A DNA stretch of 64,000 bases from JBBWZH01 sp035544115 (GCA_963714145.1 OY970235.1:5332001-5396000); one strand, 5' to 3'; numbered from the stretch's first letter, positions 22,732 to 32,564 are shown. The notes: generated by a model from the sequence alone, not told the origin. Made by a program: numbers and translations.

Positions 22732-23536
22732 ACGGCCGGGGTGGGGTCGGGCGTACGGGCTGCTGCTGCGGTCCCGGATCGCCGCGCAGGTCTCGTACCG
22801 CCGCTCGTTCGCGCTCGACCTGGTCGGCCAGGCCGCGGTGGTGCTGCTGGACCTGATCGAGATGCTCGCGGTCTTCCACCAGGTGCCGGTGCTCACCGGG
22901 TTCACCGTGAACGACGTGCTGGTGATGTTCGGGCTGGCCTCGGTCGGGTTCGCGCTGGCCGATCTGGCGGTCGGGCAGGTGGACGGGCTGGGCGAGTACG
23001 TCCGCACCGGCACGCTGGACATCATGCTGGTCCGGCCGCTGCCGGTGCTGGGCCAGCTGATCACCAGCGACCTGCAGGTGCGCCGGCTCGGCCGGGTCGC
23101 GCTCGGGCTCGGCGTGCTGGCGGTCGCGGTCACCCGGGCCGGCATCGACTGGACCCCGGGCCGGGTGCTGCTGCTGGTGCTCACCCCGTTCTGCGGGATG
23201 ATCATCTTCGCCGCGCTCTGGGTGGCGGCCAGCTCGGTGATCTTCTTCCTGGTCGAGGGCCAGGAGTTCGTCTCGTCGGTGACCTACGGCGGGAACTACC
23301 TGTCCCGGTGGCCGTTCTCGGTGTTCAACCTGGCGATGGCGCGGCTGTTCACGTTCGTGCTGCCGAACGCGTTCGTTGCGTACCTGCCGGCGGTGGCGAT
23401 CCTCGGCCGCACCGACCCGACCGGGCTGCCCGGCTGGCTGGCCTGGTGCGGCCCGCTGGCCGCGGCGTGGACCGCCGGGCTGGCGGCGCTGGCCTGGCGC
23501 ACCGGGCTGCGCCGCTACGTGGGAGCCGGTGGCTGA
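22724..23536 (+). CDS. ABC-2 type transporter permease (COG3694-like)
   Basis: 270 residues from GTG 22724, which overlaps the end of the previous gene by 8 bp; its GGTGG neighbourhood and the overlap favour coupled translation. Six membrane helices follow a cytoplasmic LLLRSRIAAQVSYRRSFALD segment typical of COG3694 permeases. With its partner it forms a heteromeric membrane channel. Its stop TGA shares a base with the ATPase start (TGATG). Confidence 0.85.
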   Translation: MAERPGWGRAYGLLLRSRIAAQVSYRRSFALDLVGQAAVVLLDLIEMLAVFHQVPVLTGFTVNDVLVMFGLASVGFALADLAVGQVDGLGEYVRTGTLDIMLVRPLPVLGQLITSDLQVRRLGRVALGLGVLAVAVTRAGIDWTPGRVLLLVLTPFCGMIIFAALWVAASSVIFFLVEGQEFVSSVTYGGNYLSRWPFSVFNLAMARLFTFVLPNAFVAYLPAVAILGRTDPTGLPGWLAWCGPLAAAWTAGLAALAWRTGLRRYVGAGG

Positions 23537-24546
23537 TGGAGCCGATCGTCGACGTCCGGGGGCTGCGCCGGGAGTTCACCGTCCGCCGGTCGGTGGGCCG
23601 GCTGCGCCGGGACCGGCACGTGGTCCGCGCGGTGGACGGCATCACGGTGGCGATCGCGCCCGGCGAATGCGTCGGGTACATCGGCGCGAACGGGGCCGGC
23701 AAGTCGACCACGATCAAGATCCTGACCGGGGTGCTGGTGCCGACCGCCGGCGAGGTACGGGTGTGCGGGCTGCAGCCGGTGCGGCAGCGGCGCGAGCTGG
23801 CCCGGCGGATCGGCGTCGTGTTCGGCCAGCGCAGCCAGCTCTGGTGGGACCTGCCGCTCGCCGACTCGTTCCGGCTGCTGGCGGCGATCCACCGGCTGCC
23901 GGACCGGGTCTGGCGCAGCCGCCTGGACGCCTGCGCCGACCTGCTCGATCTCGGCGGCTTCCTGGCCACCCCGGTCCGCCAGCTGTCGCTGGGGCAGCGG
24001 ATGCGCGGCGAGGTCACCGCGGCGCTGCTGCACTCCCCCGAACTGCTGGTGCTGGACGAGCCGACGATCGGGCTGGACATCGTCAGCCGGGAACGGCTGC
24101 GCGGGTTCCTGGCGGACGAACGGCGGCGGCTCGGCACCACGATCCTGCTGACCACGCACGACCTGCCCGACATCGAGCGGCTGTGCGACCGGATCCTGGT
24201 GGTGGACCAGGGCCGGCTGGTGTTCGACGGCGACCTGCCGGCGCTGGCCGTCCGGGTCGGTGCGCAGCGGGTGCTGGTGGTCGACCTGACCGAGCCGGCG
24301 CCGCCGCTGACCGACGTCCCGGGCGCGACCCTGCTCGAGGTCGAGGCCGGCGGGCTGCGCCAGCAGTTGGCGATCGACGCCGGCGCGACCGCCGCCGCGG
24401 TGGTCGCGCGGGTCTCGGCCCGGGTCCCGCTGCGCGACCTGGCCATCCGGGAACCGGAGATCGAGGACGTGGTGGCCCGGCTGTACGCCCGTCCCGGCGG
24501 CGCGTCGCCGGGCGACTCGCCGCCGGCTGCGCCCGGACGGGGGTAA
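23536..24546 (+). CDS. ABC transporter ATP-binding protein (COG4586-like)
   Basis: 336 residues, starting at the ATG within TGATG at the permease stop. Walker A is GANGAGKST, the Q-loop region is VVFGQRSQLWWDLP, the signature is LSLGQRMRGE, and Walker B is LVLDEPTIGLD with a following H-loop (LLTTHD). The VFGQRSQLWWDLP sequence is characteristic of COG4586 ATPases paired with the two preceding permease types. About 100 C-terminal residues form the extra domain seen in these exporters. It energises efflux by the two permeases. The last 20 residues are Pro/Gly-rich. Confidence 0.9.
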   Translation: MEPIVDVRGLRREFTVRRSVGRLRRDRHVVRAVDGITVAIAPGECVGYIGANGAGKSTTIKILTGVLVPTAGEVRVCGLQPVRQRRELARRIGVVFGQRSQLWWDLPLADSFRLLAAIHRLPDRVWRSRLDACADLLDLGGFLATPVRQLSLGQRMRGEVTAALLHSPELLVLDEPTIGLDIVSRERLRGFLADERRRLGTTILLTTHDLPDIERLCDRILVVDQGRLVFDGDLPALAVRVGAQRVLVVDLTEPAPPLTDVPGATLLEVEAGGLRQQLAIDAGATAAAVVARVSARVPLRDLAIREPEIEDVVARLYARPGGASPGDSPPAAPGRG

Positions 24547-24568
24547 GACCGGACGATGCCACCCGGGT

Positions 24569-24581
24569 CTGTCCGGGACAG
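24569..24581. promoter_or_regulatory. Small operator-like inverted repeat before the second GGDEF-EAL gene
   Basis: CTGTCCGGGACAG is a perfect inverted repeat around one base, followed 4 nt later by CATAGACT, a -10-like sequence. It may be an operator overlapping the promoter of the gene at 24664. Confidence 0.35.
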
Positions 24582-24663
24582 GCCATAGACTCTGCTGCTG
24601 GGCTATCTGCTCGCCCAGTTGGGTATGGCGTCATCGACCAGGGTGGGCGGACCGGGAGGTGTC

Positions 24664-26676
24664 GTGGTCGTAGGGCTCAGTCCCGCCGACGTCGGCGTGC
24701 TGGATCTGGTGGCCGACGCGCTGTCGGTCGGGCTGCTGGTGACCACGGCGGACGGCACCGCGGTGTGGTCCAACGACGCGCTGCGCGCCCTGCTCGGCGC
24801 CGACCCGGCCGGGCTGCTGATCGCGATCGACCCGCCGGCGCGGCCGGGCGACCGGCGCGAGCTGGCCTGGTCCGGGCCGGCCGGCGAACCCCGCTGGCTG
24901 GACCTGGACTGCCGGGCGATGCCGTCCGCCGAGCACGGCGAACTGCTGCTCCTGCAGGTGACCGACGGCACCGAACGGCACGAGCTGGCCGAGCGCGCCC
25001 GCGACCGCGACCGCCGCCTCGGCCGGCTGGAAGCACTTGCCCGTACCGGCTCCTGGGAATGGCAGGTCGCCACCAACGAGGTGGACTGGTCCGACGAGCT
25101 GCTGCGGATGCTCGGTTACCCGCCCGGCTCGGAGCTGAACTACGCCGCGTACCGGTCGCACGTGCACCCCGAGGACGTCGGCACGTTCGAGCAGACGCTG
25201 GCCCGGGCGCTGCGCACCGGCGAGCCGTTCAGCTACACGCACCGCACGTTCCCGGCGAACGCGGCGACCGACGAGCGGGTGCTGGAGTGCCACGGCGAGG
25301 TGGTCGCGGACGACGGCGGCAGCCCGTCCCGGCTGCTGGTCACCGTCCGGGATGTGACCGAGCACCGGAAGGCCGCCGACGCGCTGGCCTTCCTGGCCGA
25401 CCACGACCCGCTGACCGGGCTGCTGAACCGGCACGCGGTCACCGCCCGGCTGCGCGAGCAGCTGGCGCACGCGTCCCGCGGCGGCGCGCTGCTGCTGATC
25501 GACCTGGACAACTTCTCCGATCTGAACGACCTGCGCGGGCACGCCGCCGGCGACCAGGTGATGCGCGCGATGGCCGACCTGCTGCGGCACCGGGCCGGCG
25601 CGGACGCGGTGCTCGGCCGGCTGTCCGGCGACGAGTTCGCGGTGATCCTGCCGGCCGGCGACGCGGCCGACGCGCTGGCGCTGGCCGAGTCGCTCTGCGC
25701 CGCGGTGGCCCGCTTCCCGTTCCTCCCGGGCGCGGCCAGCTCCGGGTCGACCAGCAAGAACGAGCAGCGGATGACGGCCAGCATCGGGGTGGCGCCGCTG
25801 GCGCCGGCCGGTGACTGCGACGTGCTGCTGGCCAACGCCGACCTGGCCCTGTCCGAGGCGAAGGCGGCCGGCCGCAACGGCGTGCGGGTGTTCGAGCCGG
25901 AGCAGTACCAGCTGGCGGTGCGCCGGGTCTCGGTGCTGCAGCGGGCCCGCAACGCGCTGGAGAACGGGCTGATGGTGGTCTACGCCCAGCCGATCTTCGA
26001 CCTGGCCACCCGCAAGGTGACCAGCCACGAGCTGCTCGTCCGGCTGCGGGACGGGCTGGACCCGATGATCGGCCCGGGCGAGTTCCTGCCGGCGATGGAG
26101 CGCACCGACCTGGTCAACCGGCTGGACCGGTGGATGCTCCAGCAGGGCGTGACCGCGCTGGCCACCCCGCGGGCCCGGCGGGAGAACCTGAAGCTCCAGG
26201 TGAACGTGTCGGCCCGGTCGATGGAGGACCCGGGCTTCGGCGACTTCGTGGTGGCCACGCTCAGCGCGGCCGGGGTGGAGCCGGCCCGGCTCGGCCTGGA
26301 GATCACCGAGACGGCCGCGATCACCAACCTGGCCGCCGCCCGCCGGCTGGCGAACCGGCTGACCCGGGCCGGTTGCAAGTTCGCGCTGGACGACTTCGGC
26401 GCCGGCTTCGGCTCGTTCACCTACCTCAAGCACCTGCCGTTCACCTCGGTGAAGATCGACGGCGAGTTCGTCCGGCAGGCCGACCGCGCGCTCGGCGACG
26501 CGGTCTTCGTGGAGGCGGTGGTCACCGTCGCGCGCGGGCTGAACATGCTCACGATCGCCGAGTACGTGGACCGCGAGGCGCTGGTGCAGACCCTCACCCG
26601 GCTCGGCGTGGACCGGGCCCAGGGCTTCCACCTGGGCAAGCCGCGCCCGCTGGCCGAACTGCTGGTGGACGAGTAG
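24664..26676 (+). CDS. Soluble PAS-PAS-GGDEF-EAL cyclic-di-GMP protein
   Basis: 670 residues from GTG 24664, 4 nt after GGGAGG; an ATG at 24625 has no ribosome site. Two PAS-type sensor domains lie at about 10-110 and 130-240; the second contains GSWEWQVATNEVDW and an HPED core typical of PAS_3. The cyclase motif at 321-325 is SGDEF instead of GGDEF, with LIDLDNFSDLNDLRGHAAGD upstream. The EAL motif is ELL (Glu456), but every other phosphodiesterase residue is present: QVNVSARS, LEITET, DDFGAGFGS, VKIDGEF, AEYVD and AQGFHL. Hydrolysis of c-di-GMP therefore looks possible and cyclase activity uncertain. There is no transmembrane helix. Confidence 0.9.
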   Translation: MVVGLSPADVGVLDLVADALSVGLLVTTADGTAVWSNDALRALLGADPAGLLIAIDPPARPGDRRELAWSGPAGEPRWLDLDCRAMPSAEHGELLLLQVTDGTERHELAERARDRDRRLGRLEALARTGSWEWQVATNEVDWSDELLRMLGYPPGSELNYAAYRSHVHPEDVGTFEQTLARALRTGEPFSYTHRTFPANAATDERVLECHGEVVADDGGSPSRLLVTVRDVTEHRKAADALAFLADHDPLTGLLNRHAVTARLREQLAHASRGGALLLIDLDNFSDLNDLRGHAAGDQVMRAMADLLRHRAGADAVLGRLSGDEFAVILPAGDAADALALAESLCAAVARFPFLPGAASSGSTSKNEQRMTASIGVAPLAPAGDCDVLLANADLALSEAKAAGRNGVRVFEPEQYQLAVRRVSVLQRARNALENGLMVVYAQPIFDLATRKVTSHELLVRLRDGLDPMIGPGEFLPAMERTDLVNRLDRWMLQQGVTALATPRARRENLKLQVNVSARSMEDPGFGDFVVATLSAAGVEPARLGLEITETAAITNLAAARRLANRLTRAGCKFALDDFGAGFGSFTYLKHLPFTSVKIDGEFVRQADRALGDAVFVEAVVTVARGLNMLTIAEYVDREALVQTLTRLGVDRAQGFHLGKPRPLAELLVDE

Positions 26677-26756
26677 CACTCCCCCGGCCCGGCCCGCTGA
26701 GCTGCCTTGATCGATTCGGTCAACGCGATCGGGTGCCGGAAGCGTCATGTCGGGTG

Positions 26757-26765
26757 TGCCAGACT
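26757..26765 (+). promoter_or_regulatory. Extended -10 of STAND gene A, leaderless
   Basis: TGC-CAGACT ends exactly 7 nt before GTG 26773. The same arrangement precedes the two paralogues. No ribosome site is present, so transcription probably starts at or beside the GTG. No clear -35 is visible. Confidence 0.6.
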
Positions 26766-26772
26766 CGCTGCC

Positions 26773-29637
26773 GTGGTTCGGACGCCTGATGGGCCCGACC
26801 GGGTGACCACCGGTGCGGCTCAACCAGCGGATGATCCGGACGGGTTCGGCCCGACGCTGCGCCGGCTGCGCATCGCCGCCCGGCTCACCCAGGATCAGCT
26901 GGCCGAGCGGGCCCGGCTGAGCGCCCGGGCGCTGGGTGACATCGAGCGCGGCCGGGTCCGCAACCCGCGGCCGGACACGGTCCGGCTGCTGGCCACCGCC
27001 CTCGGCCTCGCCGGCGCCGAGCTGGACCGGTTCGAGACGCTGGCCCGGGCCGAGTACTGGGCCGGCCGGGAGACCAGCGCGCCGGCCACGCCGGCCAGCC
27101 CGCCCAGCCAGGCCCGCCCCCGGCCGGCCCAGCTGCCGGCCGACGTGGCCGCGTTCACCGGCCGGGCGGAGGCGCTGGACCGGCTGGACGGGCTGCTGGC
27201 CGCCGGGCCGGCCACCGCGGTGGTGATCTCCGCGATCACCGGCACCGCCGGGGTCGGCAAGACCGCGCTCGCCGTGCACTGGGCCCAGCAGGCCCGCGGC
27301 CGGTTCGCCGACGGGCAGCTGTACGTGAACCTGCGCGGCTACGACGCCGGGCCGGCGGTGCGCCCGGTGGAGGCGCTGGCCCGGTTCCTGCACGCGCTGG
27401 GGGTTCCGCCGGAACAGGTGCCGGTGGACCTGGAGGAGGCGGCCGGGCTCTACCGCAGCCTGCTGGCCGACCGGCGGATGCTGATCGTGGCGGACAATGC
27501 CGGCCACCCCGACCAGGTGCGGCCGCTGCTGCCCGGCTCGCCGGGCTGCCTGGTGCTGGTCACCAGCCGCGACCAGATGGCCGGCCTGGTCGCCCGGGAC
27601 GGCGCGCAGCGGCTCACCATCGACGTGCTCACCCCGGCCGAGGCCGGCACCCTGCTGGGCCGGGTGCTGGGCCCGGCCCGGGTGGCCGCAGAGCCGGCGG
27701 CGGCCGACCAGCTGGCCCGGCTCTGTGGCTACCTGCCGCTGGCGCTGCGGATCGCGGCGGCCAACCTGACCGACCGGCCGGGTCGCTCGATCGAGTCGTT
27801 CGCGGCCGAGCTGGCCGGCGGCGACCGGCTCTCCGCGCTCGGCGTCGCCGGGGACGAGCAGGCCGCGGTCCGGGCCGCGTTCGACCTCTCGTACGCGACG
27901 CTGGCGGCACCGGCCCGGCTGCTGTTCCGCCGCCTCGGCCTCGCCCCCGGCCCGGACATCACCGCCCCGGCCGCGACCGCGCTGATCTCGCCCACCGCCG
28001 AGCCGGCCGACCAGCCCACCGAGCGGGTGCTGGACCGGCTGGCCGCGGCGCACCTGCTCGGCCAGCCGGCCCCGGGCCGGTACGCGCTGCACGACCTGCT
28101 GCGGCACTACGCGGCCGAGCGCGCCGACCGGGACGACAGCGGCGCGGACCGGGCCGCGGCCGTCCGCCGGCTGCTGGACTGGTACCTGCACACCGCGGAC
28201 GCGGCCGCCCGGGTCCTCTACCCGACGATGATCCGGCTCGACCTGCCCGAGCCCGGCACCGACGGCGCCCCGCCCGGCGCCTTCGCCGACCACATCACGG
28301 CGCTGGCCTGGCTGACCGCCGAGCGGGACAACCTCCTCGCCGCGATCCGGTTCGCCGCCGAGCACGGCCCGCGGCCGGCCGCCTGGCTGCTGGCCGACAC
28401 CATCCGCGGCTACTTCTGGCACGCCCGCTACACCGTCGACTGGCTGGAGACCGCGCACGCCGGGCTGGCCGCCGCCACCGCGGCCGGCGACCTGCAGGCC
28501 CAGGCCGGCATGCAGATGAGCCTCGGCATGGCGTACTACTGCCTGGAACGGCACCTGGCCGCGGTCGAGCACTACACGGCCGCGGCCGAGCTGGCCCGCC
28601 GCGCCGGCTGGATCCCCGGCCAGCTGGCCAGCATCGGCAACCTCGGCAACGCGTACGCCGACCTGGGCAACCTGCGCCGGGCCGCGGACTGCCACACCGA
28701 GGCGCTGGAGCTGAACCGGCAGGCCGGCCAGCTCACCGGCCAGCTCGCCGTGCTGTGCAACCTGGGCGTCGTCTACCAGCGGCTCGGCCAGCTCCAGCGC
28801 GCCGCCGACTGCGAGACCGAGGCGATGGCGGTCGCCGTCGAGATCGGCTCACCGGCCGGCGAGGCCGCCGCGCTCGGCAACCTCGGCGGCATGCAGCACG
28901 ACCTCGGCCAGCTCGACGAGGCCGCCGCCAACCTCAGCCGGGCGCTGGGGCTGCACCGCGAGATCGGCAACCGGTACGCCGAGACGCACACCCTGCTCGA
29001 CCTCGCCGCCGTGCACCACGACGCCGGCCGGAACACCGACGCGCTGCGGGTCGCGCAGGAGGCCCGCGACATCGCGCAGGAGAGCAGCGCCCGCCGGATC
29101 GAGGCCGACATCCTGAACCTGCTCGGCTCGATCCACCGCACCCTCGGCCACCCGCAGCAGGCCGCCGGCTACCACCAGCAGGCGCTGCGGATCTCCCGCG
29201 ACGCCGACGCCCAGCTGGTGCAGACCGCGGCGCTGATCGGCCTGGCCGCCGCGCACCGGGACCGCAAGCAGACCGCCAAGGCCGCCGCGTACGCCCGGGA
29301 GGCGCTGGACACCGCGCATGACGCGGGCTACGCCGTGCTGGACGGCAACGCGCAGGTCACGCTGGCCAGCATCGAGCTGGCCGGCGGCAACCGGGACGCC
29401 GCGGTCAGCCACGCCCGGGCCGCGCTGGAGATCCACCGGGAGACCGGCCACCGGCTCGGCCAGGCCCGGGCGCTGACCGTGCTCGGGCAGGCCGCCCAGC
29501 AGGCCGGCGACGCGGCCGGCGCGACCGGGCACTGGCAGCAGGCGCTCGTGATCACCACCGAGTGCGGCGCCGACAGCACCGAGCTGCAGGCCCTGCTCAC
29601 CCCGGCGGCGGATCGCCGCGCCGACTCGCCGGCCTGA
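26773..29637 (+). CDS. XRE-family HTH / NB-ARC / TPR regulator (STAND), paralogue A
   Basis: 954 residues; GTG 26773 is chosen because it lies 7 nt after a -10-like CAGACT, as in both paralogues. Residues about 18-85 form an XRE helix-turn-helix (RIAARLTQDQLAERA, DIERGRVRNPRPDTV). An NB-ARC-type ATPase follows: Walker A GTAGVGKTA from Gly157, Walker B RMLIVADNA, then CGYLPLALRIAA. The C-terminal 400 residues are TPR repeats of about 40 residues (LGNLGNAYADLGNLRRAADC and similar). Such proteins resemble AfsR without the SARP activation domain and switch on nucleotide and ligand binding. Part of its ATPase region is nearly identical in DNA to paralogue C. No target gene can be read from the sequence. 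Confidence 0.85.
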   Translation: MVRTPDGPDRVTTGAAQPADDPDGFGPTLRRLRIAARLTQDQLAERARLSARALGDIERGRVRNPRPDTVRLLATALGLAGAELDRFETLARAEYWAGRETSAPATPASPPSQARPRPAQLPADVAAFTGRAEALDRLDGLLAAGPATAVVISAITGTAGVGKTALAVHWAQQARGRFADGQLYVNLRGYDAGPAVRPVEALARFLHALGVPPEQVPVDLEEAAGLYRSLLADRRMLIVADNAGHPDQVRPLLPGSPGCLVLVTSRDQMAGLVARDGAQRLTIDVLTPAEAGTLLGRVLGPARVAAEPAAADQLARLCGYLPLALRIAAANLTDRPGRSIESFAAELAGGDRLSALGVAGDEQAAVRAAFDLSYATLAAPARLLFRRLGLAPGPDITAPAATALISPTAEPADQPTERVLDRLAAAHLLGQPAPGRYALHDLLRHYAAERADRDDSGADRAAAVRRLLDWYLHTADAAARVLYPTMIRLDLPEPGTDGAPPGAFADHITALAWLTAERDNLLAAIRFAAEHGPRPAAWLLADTIRGYFWHARYTVDWLETAHAGLAAATAAGDLQAQAGMQMSLGMAYYCLERHLAAVEHYTAAAELARRAGWIPGQLASIGNLGNAYADLGNLRRAADCHTEALELNRQAGQLTGQLAVLCNLGVVYQRLGQLQRAADCETEAMAVAVEIGSPAGEAAALGNLGGMQHDLGQLDEAAANLSRALGLHREIGNRYAETHTLLDLAAVHHDAGRNTDALRVAQEARDIAQESSARRIEADILNLLGSIHRTLGHPQQAAGYHQQALRISRDADAQLVQTAALIGLAAAHRDRKQTAKAAAYAREALDTAHDAGYAVLDGNAQVTLASIELAGGNRDAAVSHARAALEIHRETGHRLGQARALTVLGQAAQQAGDAAGATGHWQQALVITTECGADSTELQALLTPAADRRADSPA

Positions 29638-29728
29638 CCCGTCCCGCGGCCGGTTCGGCATCGACCCGTCCAGGCTGAGCACACACTGTCAACTGCCTGA
29701 AACTCGCGGTGGTGATGTCGCACCCTTA

Positions 29729-29737
29729 TGCCAGACT
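29729..29737 (+). promoter_or_regulatory. Extended -10 of STAND gene B, leaderless
   Basis: TGC-CAGACT ends 7 nt before GTG 29745. A second hexamer, GAAACT at 29699-29704, also ends exactly 7 nt before an in-frame GTG at 29712, so two leaderless starts are possible. Confidence 0.6.
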
Positions 29738-29744
29738 CCTGCCC

Positions 29745-32564
29745 GTGCCTCGCAGAGCCGGCGCTGCCGACGGGTTCGGTGCCCAGCTCCGGCAACGCCG
29801 GATCGCGGCCCGGCTGACGCAGACCGAGCTGGCCAACCGGGCCGGGCTGAGCGCGCGCTCGCTGGGCGACATCGAGCGGGGCCGGGTGCGCAGCCCGCGG
29901 CCGGAGACGGTCCGGCTGCTGGCCACCGCGCTCGGCCTGTCCGGGGCCGAGCTGCGCCGGTTCGAGACGTTGGCCCGGGACGACTACTGGGCCGGCCGCG
30001 GCGGCCCAGCGGCGGCCGCGCCGACCGCGCCGGCGCGGGCCGATCGGCCGGTGCCGGCCCAGCTGCCGGCGGACGTCTCCGCGTTCACCGGCCGGGAGGC
30101 GGACCAGCGCCGGCTGGCCGAGCTGGTCGGCGGCACCGGCGGTCCGGCGGTGGTGATCGCGGCGGTCACCGGCGCCGCCGGAGTGGGCAAGACCGCGCTG
30201 GCCGTGCACTGGGCCCACCGGGTGCGGCAGCGGTTCCCGGACGGCCAGCTGTTCCTGAACCTGCGCGGCTACGACGCGGGCCCGCCGATGCGCCCGATCG
30301 ACGCGCTGGCCCGGCTGCTGCACGGGCTGGGCGTGCCGGCCGAGCAGGTGCCGATGGAGCTGGCCGAGGCGGGCGCCTTCCTCCGCAGCATGCTCGCGGA
30401 CAAGCGGATGCTGATCGTGCTGGACAACGCCCGCGGCCCGGACCAGGTCCGGCCGCTGCTGCCCGGTTCCCCCGGCTGCCTGGTGCTGGTCACCAGCCGG
30501 GACGCGCTGACCGGCCTGGTCGCCCGGGACGGCGCCTACCGGGTCGGCCTGGACGCGCTGACGCCGGGCGAGGCGGGCACGCTGCTGGCCCGGCTGCTCG
30601 GCGCCGGCCGGGTGGCCGCGGAGCCGGCGGCGGCCACCGAGCTGGCCCGGCTGTGCGGGCGGCTGCCGCTGGCGCTGCGGATCGCCGCCGCGAACCTGAC
30701 CGGACGGCCGACCGACCCGGTCGCCGGCTTCGTCGCGCAGCTGCGGTCCGACCGGCTGGCCGCGCTGGAGGTGGCCGGCGACGAGCAGGGCGGCGTGCGG
30801 GCCGCGTTCGACCTCTCGTACGCCGCGCTGCCGGCCACCGCGCAGCGCCTGTTCCGGCTGCTCGGGCTGGCGCCCGGCGCCGAGATCAGCACCGCGGCGG
30901 CGGCCGCGCTGGCCGGCGCCAGCCTCGACGGCACCGCCGGCGACCTGGACCGGATGGCCGCCGCGCACCTGGTCGACCCGCACCAGCCGGGCCGGTACGC
31001 GGTGCACGACCTGCTCCGGCTGTACGCCGCGCAGCGGGCCCGGCAGCAGGATTCCGCGGCCGACCGGGACGCCGCCCTGCGCCGGCTGCTGGACTGGTAC
31101 CTGCACACCGCCGACCACGCCGCCCGGCTGCTCTACCCGCAGATGCTCCGGCTCACCCTGCCGCCGCCCGCCCCCGCCCCCGGGCCGGGCCGCCCGCCGG
31201 CCGGGTTCGACGATCATGCCGGGGCGCTGGCCTGGCTGGCCGCCGAGCGGGCCAACCTGCTCGCCGCCGTCCAGCACGCGGCCGACCACGGGCCGCCCGA
31301 GGCGGCCTGGTTGCTCGCCGACACGCTGCGCGGCTACTTCTGGCACTCCCGGTACGTGGTCGACTGGATGCGGGTGGCGCAGGCCGCGCTGCCGGCCGCC
31401 GTCGCCGCCGGTGACCAGCGCGGGCAGGCGGCGATCCAGTTCAGTCTGGGCGCGGCCTACTACAGCGTCGGCCGGTACCCGCTGGCGATCCAGCACTACA
31501 CGGCCGCCGCCGAGCTGGCCGGTCAGGCGTCCTGGGTGGAGGGCGAGGCGGCCGGGCTGGGCAACCTCGGCATCGTGCACACCGACCTGGGCGAGCTGCG
31601 CCGGGCGGCCGACTGCCACCGGCGGGCGCTGGCGCTCAACCGGCAGACCGGCCGGTTGGCCGGGCAGGCCAACAACCTGGTCAACCTCGGCGGGATCCAC
31701 CGGGAGCTGGGCGAGCTGCGGCAGGCCGGCGGGTACCAGGCCGCGGCGCTGGCGCTGTACCGGCAGATCGGCGCCCTGGCCGGGGAGGCGATCGCGCTGT
31801 CCAACCTCGGCGACGTGCAGCGCAACCTCGGCCAGCTCGGCCGGGCCGAGGCGAACCTGACCCGGGCGCTGGCGCTGTACCGCCAGGTCGGCACCCGGTA
31901 CGGGGAGGCCGGCACGCTGCGCGACCTGGCCGCGGTGCACCGCGACACCGGGCACGACCGGCAGGCGCTCGAACTGGCGCAGGCCGCACAGGCGCTGGCC
32001 CGGGAGCTCGGTGACCGCCGGGACGAGGCGCACATCCTGAACCTGCTGGGCACGATCCTGCTCCGGCTGGGCCGCGCGCAGCCGGCCGCCGATCGCCACG
32101 GGCAGGCGCTGGCGCTGGCCCGCGAGGTCGGCGGCCAGCACCCGGAGACCGACGCGCTGATCGGGCTGGCCGCCGCGACCAGGGACCGGCACCAGCACCC
32201 ACGCGCCGCCCGGTACGCAGCGCAGGCGCTGACGCTGGCCCGGCAGGCCGGCTACCAGGTGCTGGCCGGGCACGCGCTGGTCACCCGGGCCGATATCGAG
32301 CTGGCCGACGGGAAGGTCGGGGCGGCCGCCGACAGCGCCCGGCTGGCGCTGGACGTGCACCGGGAGACCGGCCACCGGCTCGGCCAGGCCAGGGCGCTGA
32401 CCGTGCTCGGGCACGCCCTGCGGCAGGCCGGCGACCCGGCCGCGGCGGCGGCCCGCTGGCAGCAGGCTGCCGGCATCTACGCCGAGTGCGGCGCCGGCGA
32501 CCTGGACGCGGTCCGGCGGCTGCTGGCCGCCCCCGGCGCCGACCGCGCCGACGACACCGCCTGA
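29745..32564 (+). CDS. XRE-family HTH / NB-ARC / TPR regulator (STAND), paralogue B
   Basis: 939 residues from GTG 29745 (GTG 29712 possible). The order is the same as in gene A: XRE domain at about 10-75 (RIAARLTQTELANRAGLSAR), Walker A GAAGVGKTA from Gly143, Walker B RMLIVLDNA, a winged-helix-like segment near residue 390, and at least seven TPR units starting near 550. It is the most divergent of the three: its P-loop neighbourhood and linker (AAAAPTAPARADRPVPAQ) differ most. It lies 107 bp after gene A and 133 bp before gene C, each with its own promoter-like hexamer, so the three are independently transcribed tandem duplicates. Confidence 0.85.
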   Translation: MPRRAGAADGFGAQLRQRRIAARLTQTELANRAGLSARSLGDIERGRVRSPRPETVRLLATALGLSGAELRRFETLARDDYWAGRGGPAAAAPTAPARADRPVPAQLPADVSAFTGREADQRRLAELVGGTGGPAVVIAAVTGAAGVGKTALAVHWAHRVRQRFPDGQLFLNLRGYDAGPPMRPIDALARLLHGLGVPAEQVPMELAEAGAFLRSMLADKRMLIVLDNARGPDQVRPLLPGSPGCLVLVTSRDALTGLVARDGAYRVGLDALTPGEAGTLLARLLGAGRVAAEPAAATELARLCGRLPLALRIAAANLTGRPTDPVAGFVAQLRSDRLAALEVAGDEQGGVRAAFDLSYAALPATAQRLFRLLGLAPGAEISTAAAAALAGASLDGTAGDLDRMAAAHLVDPHQPGRYAVHDLLRLYAAQRARQQDSAADRDAALRRLLDWYLHTADHAARLLYPQMLRLTLPPPAPAPGPGRPPAGFDDHAGALAWLAAERANLLAAVQHAADHGPPEAAWLLADTLRGYFWHSRYVVDWMRVAQAALPAAVAAGDQRGQAAIQFSLGAAYYSVGRYPLAIQHYTAAAELAGQASWVEGEAAGLGNLGIVHTDLGELRRAADCHRRALALNRQTGRLAGQANNLVNLGGIHRELGELRQAGGYQAAALALYRQIGALAGEAIALSNLGDVQRNLGQLGRAEANLTRALALYRQVGTRYGEAGTLRDLAAVHRDTGHDRQALELAQAAQALARELGDRRDEAHILNLLGTILLRLGRAQPAADRHGQALALAREVGGQHPETDALIGLAAATRDRHQHPRAARYAAQALTLARQAGYQVLAGHALVTRADIELADGKVGAAADSARLALDVHRETGHRLGQARALTVLGHALRQAGDPAAAAARWQQAAGIYAECGAGDLDAVRRLLAAPGADRADDTA

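Noticed and set aside
24631..28695. Open reading frame of 1354 codons on the minus strand
   Set aside because: It is antisense to the PAS-GGDEF-EAL gene and STAND gene A, both with clear domains. Its product is Arg/Gly/Val-rich with no domain order, as expected for a shadow frame in DNA with G/C wobble bias.
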